Of a DNA stretch of 64,000 nt, positions 20,978 to 30,797 are shown piece after piece (position 1 is the stretch's first letter; each line of letters starts with the position of its first letter). The translations under genes were made by a program, and so were the position numbers. Origin of the DNA: Cladopsammia gracilis. Lineage: Eukaryota > Cnidaria > Anthozoa > Scleractinia > Dendrophylliidae. The notes beneath the pieces are model-generated. The model was not told the DNA's origin and searched no databases. It saw only the letters and a list, made by a program, of their open reading frames with translations. The stretch lies in contig JAJGOT010000051.1 in the NCBI GenBank assembly GCA_022457155.1, positions 1,583,501-1,647,500 of the forward strand. Reading direction: 5' to 3'.

Positions 20978-23900
20978 ATGGCCGAATGGCGGTCTACTCT
21001 TAGGTGAGTAAAACAATCTTTTGCTGAGTTAATTCGATTGCATTTTAGAAGTAGATTAATGCCTCTGACCTTTCTTGAAACAGGATGCAGAAGCCTGAAA
21101 TAATCGATTTGACTGAGGACAGGTAGGGAAACGTGGACTTTGTTTCAAGTCGCGTACATGTCATGTGGATAATTACCTTCAGGTTTTTATGCTGAAAAAG
21201 TGTTTTCGTTAATCGATTTTCGCATTTCTTTGCATGGTAGTGATGTGGAAGTTTCAAGCATGGAGAATAGCTTCAGGTTAGAAAACGGAGATAAAAGAAT
21301 ACAAGTTCTTATCCTGTAAATGACCAATTGACCGGCTTTATCCTGACCATGTGCGAGGAGCAAGCTTGGTTTGCCGCGGTTCCCTCTGTTAAAGTCATTT
21401 TAATGGATAAACAAGTTCACTCGTGAATGAAAATTCCTTTAAATAATGTCATGGCCTGCTTAACGATATTCCAGTGAACTCTGAAGCGCAGTAATTCGTA
21501 TTCTTTTCAGTCTTTAACCATATTTAGTACCTTAGTTGGGGATTTTATATCCTCATATGTGATACAGTTATCACAAATATTGTCCAGGTAGCGAAGCTGT
21601 CTGTCGCCCATACATTTCTCCCTTTTCCAACAAGTCCTCTCAAGTAGTTTGCATATCTTGCCGAGTTTTGAAAATAGTTATTACTGCTTTCTTGGTGCAA
21701 TATAGAATGAACTGAACCTTTCTTCGGTTGTAATTTTTCAAAGCGCGCGATTTCTGGTTGAACTGCTGTGCAAGTGAAGTGAAATAAAAGTCTTAATTTT
21801 ATGAAAATTCCTTAGTGCCAACAGTGAGAAAGCTCCATCAGTTAAGAGAAAGAGTAAAAGGTATATATCAAACGTTTAGTTCTGTTTACTTTGCAATAGT
21901 GTTTTCCAATTTAACGGAAAATTCACTTAACTAAATGGTACACTTTAGGCGGACAAAGACGATCCGCTAAATCGGAAAGTGGCAAGTGGCAAGCTTTATT
22001 GCGAGAGCAAACAGAGAGTGGAATTAATTAAAGTAACTGTATTCAAAATTTTTCACCGCATGTAAATCTCTTTTTTTCCCAACTTTACTGAATGTTGTAA
22101 TTATTTTTTAAAGCCTGTATAAGGGACTGTGCAATTATAACATGGAGGGGGCAGTAAAACCAGAGGGGGGGGGATGATGTAAACTCACAGCCTTAGGGTG
22201 GGAGGTTAACATGTAAAGTTTCTGGAAACTGGAAGGAGGGCAACTGATATAACTGACTTAAAAACTCCAATACCAAAGATATTTCACTTAAAATTAAAGC
22301 TTTCTTATGAGTCTTCCTTTAGAAAAACACTGGAAATGGCATTTTTGAGGCCTAAAAATAATAAAAAAAATTTCTGGGGGAGCATGCCCCCAAACCCCCT
22401 CGCGCCTAGCACCTTCCTTGCTCATTCATATTTTTTCACCTAAAGGTTTAAGTTCACGGCTGCTTTGAAATGTGACAAGTTTTTCTGGTACACTTTTCAG
22501 ACGTTACATTAATATAGCAAATGTGATTTTCGCGCAGATATCTCCAGGCCAATTGGTATTCCTGAGGTCAATAGAGAAATGAGATTAGGATAAACTTGTC
22601 AGTCAGATGGGTGCAAAAACTAATTATTGCACAGTCCCTAAAGGAATGGTGTTACCGGTATTTTAGGGTGCCACAATAGAGTTAATTAATTTCGTGCCTT
22701 TCTTTCATGATCATCGTCATTTCTTTTTTTGGCCTATGCCTTCATTTACTTAAATCATTTTCTTTATTTTCTAAATGTCGGTTATTTTTTGGTTAAATTA
22801 TAAGGGACGACGAGTCTCCAAGTGATAGTGAAAGTGATCCCTTGTCAAGGTAATATGACATCAAGTGAATTAAAAAAATTGTATCAGCTGTAACCAACAT
22901 GAACGACCTCATCCATATATTTTTAAAAAATTCAAGCTAGCTAATTCATTTTGCTTTCTGTTTGCTAGCGTATTTCAACTTCAGCGTGGAACAGATAGTC
23001 AAGAGACGTGTTCTAAGAGAAAGATCCACAGGTATGCATGCGCCTCTTTAATATAACTGATAATGTTATAAAAATTCCCGGCAAGGAAAGTTGTTCTGAT
23101 TCTAATACTGTAGCTTGACATACCTCATTGATACCTATTTTCGCGATATTTGTGGCGAGATGTTTTTTTTCCCGGAATTTTTTCAATGCGATTTCAATAG
23201 GCAAATAAGAAAAAAAGCATTGATTTTAACGTGTGCCCGGGGCCCTGTGGTCGCGATAACAAGGGATATCATTTTACGCAGAAAGGAAATTATGTGTCCT
23301 CTTTTTAGTTGAAATACATGTATTACCAACTAATTCAAGATCCACGCGACATGTGCAGCGTTTTGCTATTAGAAAAGCGTACATAATATTTAGAGAGGAA
23401 AAGCCACTTAAATTTCACCCTTCAAGTCGTGCCATTGAAACTCATTCACTTCGTCTATAGATTTTACTTATTGCAAAATTCCTGAATAAGTTGATAATAC
23501 ATGCCTTTCAACTATAAAAAAGACACACAATTACCGGGACCCCGTGGCTACTAACCTCCCGCTCTACGGACACCCCGATATTACGGACACTTAAGCATTC
23601 CTCGAGCTCATACATTTTCTTAAATAACCCGGTTAAGTTTAACTGTACTTTCGCGATTCAAGCGTTCTTACAGTGTAACTACATTTTATCAAAACTTCTT
23701 TTATATTTAGGGAAGAAGAGTCTCCTATTGACAGTGACAGTGACAATGAGCTATTGTCAAGGTAATAGCGCAGTTGTAAATATTGTATCTTCCAGTGAAC
23801 ATATCTGTCTTAAAAAAATGCATCAAGTAAATTGTAAATAAATTTGTTATTGCTTGTACCAACGCAAAGCCTTTTGGCTCTTTAAAAATATCCTTCTGCT

Positions 23901-26900
23901 TTCTATTTGCTAGTGTATTTCAACTGCAGCGTGCAATGGATAACCTAGAGTCGCCTTCGAAGAAAAAGATCAACAGGTATGCATGCGCTTCTTTAATATC
24001 AATGATAAACGTTATATAAAGTTGTTCTGATGCGAATTCTTTAGCAACCTGTATACGTTGGTATTCTGATATGTATTTTAATTTATATATATACATTCTG
24101 TGTATTTAAACTTTACGACCCGAGAAATTACATCATGCATGGTGATGAAACAAGGACGTGGTTGGGCAATAATGATTACAATTATACATCCCATTAATTT
24201 ATCAATTCATTAAAAAATCGTCATAGGAAAACTTCATCAAGTTCATCTATGGAAGAAGAGGAGGAGGACGAAAGGTACTAAGCTAGTTCACTATCTTCAC
24301 TATAAAGTTTTGTTTGCACTATTTTATACGAATACTTGTACCTTTATAAAAATGCATATCTCTTAAGTTGATTAGTGTTTAATGTTTAATTTTATGAAAG
24401 ACCAAAAGTTATATAAACAGGACAAAATAAAATTGCTGTGAATTTTTTCAAATGCTGTCTGTTTTTTATTTATCGACAGTGACACAGATTTCTCCCAAGA
24501 AACAACTTCCTGGATTCCAGATGAATCCGAGTCACCAGTTTTATACAAAAACGCAAGTGATACGCCTTTTTTTCATAAAGGTAGCAATCCTGGCATTTCC
24601 CTGGATGATGTCATTGACATTTTGTTAGGAGAACATTGCCATGAGTATGTTTGCATGAAACAGCCAATGCACGTGCAACAAAATGCAGTTTTTCTTATTA
24701 ATGCTAATGCTGTCCCATTACAAGACCTTCCCACGGATGACAACGGGACCTACCGTAATAACGGTACGCGCGTGTGGACATACGAAGTTCAAAGGAAAGC
24801 AGATGGAAGACTAAAGAAGACCATGCTTGCAAAACGGGCATTGAAGCCGGATGAACGACGAAGGTTTGGCAAATATGTGATCATCAGAAGAACCTATCGC
24901 AAGAATAAATCCTGTGGAGATTTTCAGCAAATCATAACGTATGCGGAAGAAAACGGCAATGTTGTAAACGATCTAGCAATCCTGCAGTACGTCTTCAAAA
25001 GCGAGGAGCGCAACTTTCAAGTCGTGGCACATGGTAATAAAAGAGATAAGAAGGTCCCTTTTTTCCCAGTGAATAATACGACACGTGAACAAATCAAAGA
25101 ATGTGTCCGTCATCAAAAGCCGAAGAAAGCTATGGGTAATCTTTGTAAGCAAGCAAACATGATCAACGCAGAAAGTAGTGCTGCTATGGCCAGAGATTTG
25201 AAGCAAATTAAAAACATGCGAAGCTCTGTGAAGGAAAAAGAAAAGAAAAAGCAAGGGATACCAGTTGACGTGGCGAACAAAGACAAGGTTCATAGCATCA
25301 TGATAATGGCTGCAGAAGAGGAAAGTCATGGCGAAGAGAAATTCCTCCATGGTATCACAGCTTGGCCAGAACCAATGTGTATGGTTGGCTTCCCTTATCA
25401 GTTCCATGACTTGTCAAGATTCTGTTCAAGTCCTCTCCAGCATCATCCTCTGGGGATTGACACGACATTCAATCTTGGGGAATTTTACGTTACCCCAACT
25501 GCATACAAGAATCTCATTCTGGAGAACGTTGACGACAAGAAATCTCCCACATTCGTTGGTCCAACACTTATCCACATGACCAGGAGCTACAGCGCATATT
25601 GTCATTTGGCCGCAAAGCTAAGGGAAGTCGATAACGGCATTGCCGACATGAGAAGTGTGGTTACTGATGGTGAGCCCGGATTGATCAAAGCACTAAATGT
25701 CTTTTATCCCCAAATGCCGCTGTTACGTTGCAGACGTCATTTCAGAGGAAACTGCAATGAACAACTAAATTCTCTAGGAATCAGAGGGCAGGACCAGACA
25801 TATTTCCTGAACTGTATTTTCGGAACCTCGCTGGGTGGCGTTTACCATGAAGGTCTTCTGGATTCTCAAGATTCGGAAACGTTTGACGCACTTCTCATGT
25901 CTCTTGAAAATGAGATAACGACTAGGGAGCTAGCCGTCAGACCGGCTGGAAGCAGTCCTCAGTTTTACACGTGGCTACAAAAGCACAGTTCCATGATGAA
26001 GAATTCCCTCTCCAAAGAAGCCAGACAAAATGCAGGGTTGGCGGTTGATGACAATATCACGACTAATCCATCTGAAAGTGTCAACCACGTCCTTAAAGAG
26101 GCTGCTGAATACGAAGAAATGTCCCTTCCCGAGTTCATTGTTCTATCAAAAGCGGTGGGAGAGAGTCAGCGACAAGAGCAATTGAGAGCTGTCATACGAA
26201 AAGGGAAGTACAGATTTAAACCCGAATTCGCCTTTCTTGAAGTAGAGGAGGCCAAGTGGATGCATGGAATGAATCAGGGTCAGCGGCAGCGCCATCTTCA
26301 ACTGGTCATGCAAACAGAACTAGAGGCAGCTAGAGGTGCGCACCAACAAGCAACTTCTCATCCTACATCACCGTTATCAGTTTCCTATTCGCAAGCACAC
26401 CTGACACACATCCCGGCAACTGTTCTAGCCTCGATATGGAACAAGGCTTCGGAATATCTCGCGACTCAAAATTCTGTAGTTCAGGTGCCATCTGAAGATG
26501 AAAGTATGCTGCGGTTCTCCGTTCACAGTCGGTCTTCAGCGTGCCCCAATTCAGTCACTCTGACAGAAGATGGAAAAATGAGCTGCACCTGCTTAATGTT
26601 CAAATCGAGCCCAAATGTATGTTCTCATACAGTTGCCGCAGCGCAGAAATCAGGCCTTCTATCCAAGCACTTGGAATGGGTGAGGCAATCAAGCACGACG
26701 GCCAGCATTTATGACATTTCAACTTCGAATGTTAATAAACGAGCCGCTGGACAAAAAGGAGGAAAAGCTAGGAGGGTGCGACAACCAACGCAAGTAGCAC
26801 CGGCAACGTCAGTTTCTCCAAACGAATGGCTACTTGGAACAGACAAAGCGAACACGACCAGTATGCAGCAGTCACCGTATTGTGCGCCCCCTGAATCGTC

Positions 26901-27330
26901 TGGGATGATGTTCCCGACACAACCACAACAACAGCTACACCTTGGTCAGCCACGTCCCCCTGCAGCCGTTATCCCGCAAGTACAGCAGCATTTCACCCCT
27001 ATGCCTTGGCACAATAGCCACCCGTTCGTCATCTTGCCGTTAACAGCCAGGATAAAGAAATGCTCTGGATGCCATCTTTTGTTTCGCGATCCTATGGGCC
27101 CGCCTTTCATCGGCCTCGTAGTGCAACATAAGGAGAAAGATGTCTATACTGTTAAAACTGGAGCGCGAAAGCTTTCCAATGAAGCTAATCACTACTACCA
27201 TTGCCAGTTGGCCTGTATCGCTGTCCGCCATCCATACTTTCATGCCGGCCTCCTACAATTCGGACCAGAGACATTGATTAACTCACCGCAAGCCAGCGAG
27301 ATCCAGCGGCAGTTTGGCGTGAATGTTTAA
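20978..27330 (+). CDS. MULE transposase, ten exons, 1,088 residues
   Basis: Exons: 20978-21003, 21084-21122, 21241-21276, 21816-21860, 22805-22849, 22969-23031, 23711-23761, 23914-23976, 24227-24274, 24480-27330. All nine introns have GT-AG borders and phase 2. The start ATG (AAAATGG context) is 14 bp inside the TIR. N-terminal part: EIIDLTED (residues 14-21), a SUMO-interaction-like motif; KRKSK (44-48), a nuclear-localisation-like motif; Ser/Asp/Glu-rich acidic stretches. The last exon holds the catalytic core: D466 (GIDTTFNLG), D535 (VVTDGEPG), CRRHF, E671 (NPSESVNHV). A SWIM finger follows, C841-x-C843-x9-C853-x-H855. A C-terminal domain starts with KKCSGC (C1000, C1003) and ends HCQLACIAVRHPYF. 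It cuts and joins the element ends in the nucleus. No stop or frameshift was seen. Confidence 0.9.
22120..22641. mobile_element. MITE in intron 4 of the MULE transposase gene
   Basis: The ends mirror each other: AAGGGACTGTGCAAT at the left, ATTGCACAGTCCCT at the right. About 520 bp, with G-rich runs inside and no coding frame. It is a secondary insertion in the MULE. Confidence 0.75.
22805..23976 (+). repeat. Tandem duplication of an exon pair in the transposase gene
   Basis: Exons 5+6 (22805-22849, 22969-23031) and 7+8 (23711-23761, 23914-23976) are related: acidic ESPSDSES versus ESPIDSDS, then VFQLQR in both. The intron starts also match (GTATGCATGCGC after exons 6 and 8, GTAATA after 5 and 7), so the DNA was duplicated, not just the protein. 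Confidence 0.85.
24480..27330 (+). CDS. Last exon of the MULE transposase (catalytic core, SWIM finger, C-terminal Cys domain)
   Basis: This exon follows a TATCGACAG acceptor and adds 950 codons without a stop. The frame is open upstream of the first internal ATG and joins exon 9 in phase, so the real start is far upstream at 20,978. Residues about 140-460 are a basic N-terminal region with no recognised fold, then the RNase-H-like DDE core, the SWIM finger and a Gln/Pro-rich linker before the Cys-rich end. Confidence 0.93.
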
Positions 27331-27613
27331 CCGTCAATAGGAAAATGTACAGAGCTTTAAACTACCGCACTTTTAATCTGAGAAGGAAACGTTCATGTTC
27401 ACGGTAATCCACTATAAACAACAAAATGGCGCCATGCGTTGAATTGTGAATCTGATAACGAAAGTTTTCGTGAAACATAAATTCTGGGCGATTTATATGA
27501 TAGCAGATAAGTTACTAGGCATCTGATTGTATTCAACCCAGTTGCGTTCTCAATTTTCCATATATATTTCCGGCAAACTTGCAGTTAAAATTATAAGAAG
27601 TTAATGCATCAGC

Positions 27614-28147
27614 CAATTGAAACCCTGGCCCCCTGCCCCCCTGGCCCCCGACCCCCGGGACTTAGCGGGGGATTTAACACTCACCAAGTGTTAAAATCGG
27701 CCTAATACCCGGCCTCCGGGGCCAAGACCTCTGTTAAAAGCCCCGCATAGGTGGGGCATACGAACCAAATAAAGAAACAAATCAAATCGGGATCGTTGTT
27801 ATAGTCGATAATATCGTCAAAACTTCATCTGTCTTCGGTTCTATCATTAAAAACTATTCATTCAATAAGCCGCGCTTTAAATTTGCGGCGCAAGACGGCT
27901 TTCAACATACTGATTGCACTCAAAAATGATAAAGGAAACGTAGTTCCTCTCTCCCCTCTGACGCCATCCTGGAAGAGTCTTGCTGTCGTCCCCACTTTAG
28001 ATAATCGCGTGCTCTAAAATTACCGCTCATTCCCTGATTGACTGACGTTTAGTTAAATTCACCGCTTACTGGGGTGCGTTAAATCCCGGCTTTGGACGCG
28101 TTAAATTCCCGTTATGTACCGGGGGTGGGGGGCCGGGGTTTTCATTG
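27614..28147. mobile_element. MITE downstream of the transposase gene inside the MULE
   Basis: The left end CAATTGAAACCCTGGCCCCC is mirrored by GGGGCCGGGGTTTTCATTG at the right. About 534 bp, very C/G-rich at the ends, with GGGTATTAGGCC-type internal sequence. It lies just after the transposase stop and may supply polyadenylation signals (AATAAA at 27,768). Confidence 0.65.
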
Positions 28148-30052
28148 ACTAATGGCGCCACGCTTAGTCCGTTGACTCTATTTCACCTTAATCTGAAATT
28201 TTCAGACTAACATCTGGGCAAATACTTGTTATAGTTTTGCACAAGAAGGACAAAACATGTTAATTTGCACTTCGTGGCCCAAGGTGGCATGCACGTTAGG
28301 CAGGCATTCTCAATAAGTTGAAATTTGGACATCTGCAAGGTTGATATGAGGAACAAGTCTGTTATATTTAACTTTTCGGGTTCAAATTATCTTTTATCTT
28401 TTATCAGTGAAAATTACACATGTGAACCGCCAAGCCACAGATGCACGATTTCTGTCTCAGTGTAGGCAAACGCGAACGATGTAAGCACGTGTTAAATCTG
28501 TTTGAAACTTAACTGCACGCTTGCTTTAAAATCTGATGACAAAAGTACAATTTCAAAAGCCCCGAAGTTTTAAAGAAAGAGATTTCCTTGCAAGACAAAA
28601 ACAACAACAACAAAAAAACAAATGTCACGACGCGGTCATCGCTGACATCACCTTGAGAGTGGCAGGTACGATTTTTCGCTTCTCGATCCGATCTCATTTT
28701 GATGTAAGTCTTGTCGCTAAAATAGATCGTGACGACTACCGCAAAACACGTAAAACGTTTTGTTGGCAATTATGGCTGTTTAGGACGGAAATAATTTGTT
28801 TTCCGTCTATTTTTCCCTAAGGTTATGGCCGCTGGTTGCGTTTCCATTGAGTTATAACTTCTGTTGTTTGCATTTGTTTAAATTAAGAGTGCATTCTTTT
28901 GGGATGATCCAGATCAGGATCAGTGATCTGAGATCAATTGGATCATGGCACCGTGATCTAAGGATTCGGCAAATCAACTCTAAGCAAGGACTCACAGGTG
29001 CACAGTGATCCAAGTGATCTCGGATCGCTGATACTGATCCGGATCAACCCAAAGGAACTCACCCTAATGATTTCAAACTGAGTTGGGTTTTTAATTGATT
29101 TCTAACTGTTCTGGGTACAAATTTAAATTGTAAGTGATTTGAAACTGTTTGGGGTATTTAAAGTTACTTTATTGTCAAAAATAGGTATTTTAAAGAGATT
29201 CGAACGTAAGAGATTAACACGTTAATAAATAAAAGTTGTGTTTACGGTTACCGAAATTAATAAAGCAGTATTATCACAGCAAGCACAGTTTAACAACAAC
29301 GGGCCACAAAATGAAACAGAACATTCATTTGGGCAGCATGTTTAACCTTCGCAGATTTTTCACAGATAGCATGACGAGCGTTAGGAAAGGTAGGAGATAC
29401 AAGTATGATATAAAATATCATTTATGCTTTTATAAAGGCTAAAAAAATGAGTTGGCGTTTCCTTGCCCCTTCACTCCATCAAGAAGAAAAGTCGTTAATA
29501 TATCATTTCCCTGAATTTTTTAACAGCTTATTATAGTTGGGAATTGTCATGATATCATAGTCAAAACTCGATCGGAGGTGAATAAATCAACACTACCTTT
29601 GGTAATCCTCAATTTTCCCACCCTATTTACGACATTGAACCCGAAGATCTTTGTACGAGCATTATACTGGGGTGATGTGACATCAAAGGTGAAATCAAAA
29701 CCGATTTTAAATGTACATACATGAGCAACTTACCGCACTGCTGAATACAAAGTACCGAGAAGTGGTTCAATTTTATCTTTTTACCTTCAATATTATCTTA
29801 ATCATTTCACTTTCTTTTACTTTAATGAACCCTTAACATGAAATTAAACAATAAACGGTATTTCAGTACAATAAACTCACGCCGTTTTAAGCAAATGAAA
29901 GATCCTCGCAGTAATGTACTCAACTTAAGCAGTTGAGAAAAGCAAGCTTAAAATGTATATTTCATATGCTTAAAATGTATATCTGCAGTACAAATATTCC
30001 ATATATTCATCACATAAACTCACGGTGTTTTGTACTGTAACAGTTTGCTAGG
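28148..30052. other. Right interior of the MULE, no gene recognised
   Basis: About 1.9 kb with only short frames. A 160-bp imperfect hairpin lies at 28,896-29,054. A minus-strand GTAAGT donor-like site near 29,730 could belong to a second small gene, but no convincing exon chain was found. Confidence 0.45.
28896..29054. mobile_element. GATC-rich 160-bp hairpin MITE
   Basis: The left arm TTTTGGGATGATCCAGATCA is mirrored at the right by TGATCCGGATCAACCCAAA. Both arms are packed with GATC steps. Non-coding. Confidence 0.65.
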
Positions 30053-30316
30053 AGAACTGTCAATCGAAAACTGAAATCCTGATTCGACATTCACAACAAA
30101 ACTACGCGTACAATTGCGTGACGCGTGACTTAATTTATTTTGTCCGGTTCCCGACCCTTTTTTCCCATTTCGTTTCTTTATCTCTTTTTCTTCTGACTGT
30201 TTATTGAGAAATCAACCACTTGTAGACCATTTTATGATTTGTACTATCATTTTATTAAAAAAAAATCTAGGTTCCGCAGGTTCCGCGGTCTGCAGTTCCG
30301 CAGATTAGTCCTACCC
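30053..30316 (-). repeat. Right terminal inverted repeat of the MULE
   Basis: 264 bp, the mirror of 20,692-20,964 apart from one base and one 9-bp unit. It ends about 300 bp from the 3' end of the receptor gene on the other strand. Confidence 0.95.
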
Positions 30317-30374
30317 TCAAAAGACAAGGTACCGGGAAACATCGCTAATACGGACACCGACGGGATAGAGTATC

Positions 30375-30480
30375 ATTAATTTAAAAAAGGCTCACGTTTT
30401 GTCAGACGAAGCGCTCGAAACGTCAGCTTTTTTAAATCTGTTTACTGTGGCCAATTTACCTACGAGAGGAGAGATTACGG
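30375..30480 (+). repeat. Hairpin with GAAACGTC core, Penelope-type terminal relic
   Basis: TTTAAAAAAGGCT and AGCTTTTTTAAA form a stem around CAGACGAAGCGCTCGAAACGTC. That core differs by one base from the hammerhead box CUGANGA...GAAA. Penelope-like elements carry such hammerhead motifs in their terminal repeats. Whether this is active or only a relic is open. Confidence 0.4.
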
Positions 30481-30612
30481 CGGCTCGCCAGCTGGTATTA
30501 CAACCTATTTATTTCTCTCCCAATATAACATCCGTTATATCCCAAGAAGAATCTGGATTGTACACACTGTAATCCGGTCTTCTTTGTTTTAACGGTGACA
30601 GAACGTCATCTC

Positions 30613-30618
30613 TTTATT
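30613..30618 (-). promoter_or_regulatory. Polyadenylation signal candidate of the receptor gene
   Basis: TTTATT on the plus strand reads AATAAA on the gene strand, 75 bp past the stop codon. Confidence 0.5.
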
Positions 30619-30692
30619 AGAGCATCGTGAGATGCGGAAGTATCCGCACACTGGATGGTCAGCGGTGTGCTCTGCATCCCAGTACCCCTCGG

Positions 30693-30797
30693 CTAAAAAG
30701 GTAAGAGGTCGTCGTCGTCATTTTCTTCGTCGTCATCACTGCCTTCCGCTTCCTTTATCAGAGAATCTGCTTCATCATCGTCATCGGCGGTATCGAG
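30693..30797 (-). CDS. IGF2R: Receptor last exon: acidic tail with terminal dileucine sorting signal
   Basis: 34 codons plus TAG. The tail reads LDTADDDDEADSLIKEAEG, then a Ser followed by acidic residues (casein-kinase-2-like) and ends DDDDLLPF. DDDLL with two residues after it matches the DXXLL signal bound by GGA adaptors and ends exactly like vertebrate CI-MPR tails. EADSLI also fits the [DE]XXXL[LI] adaptor motif. Acceptor TTGACAG, phase 0. Confidence 0.93.
   Translation of the reverse strand, partial: LDTADDDDEADSLIKEAEGSDDDEENDDDDLLPF

Larger units (their letters stand above)
20692..30316. mobile_element. Nearly intact 9.6-kb Mutator-like (MULE) DNA transposon
   Basis: Both ends start GGGTAGGACTAATCTGCGG on their respective strands. 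The terminal inverted repeats are 273 bp at the left and 264 bp at the right. The only differences I found are one base and a 9-bp unit (CTGCGGAAC) present three times at the left and twice at the right. Flanks are TCAAATGC and TCAAAAGA, six of eight matching, a plausible imperfect 8-bp target duplication as expected for MULEs. One ten-exon gene for a DDE transposase fills the left two thirds. The right 2 kb has no recognised gene. Near-identical ends and an unbroken transposase frame point to recent activity. Confidence 0.92.

Noticed and set aside
24973..25407. A 144-codon minus-strand frame
   Set aside because: Antisense shadow of the transposase exon.
24622..27330. A stand-alone 902-codon transposase gene starting at 24,622
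   Set aside because: The first codon there is TTG, the frame is open further upstream to a good splice acceptor at 24,479, and nine more exons join it in phase back to an ATG at 20,978.
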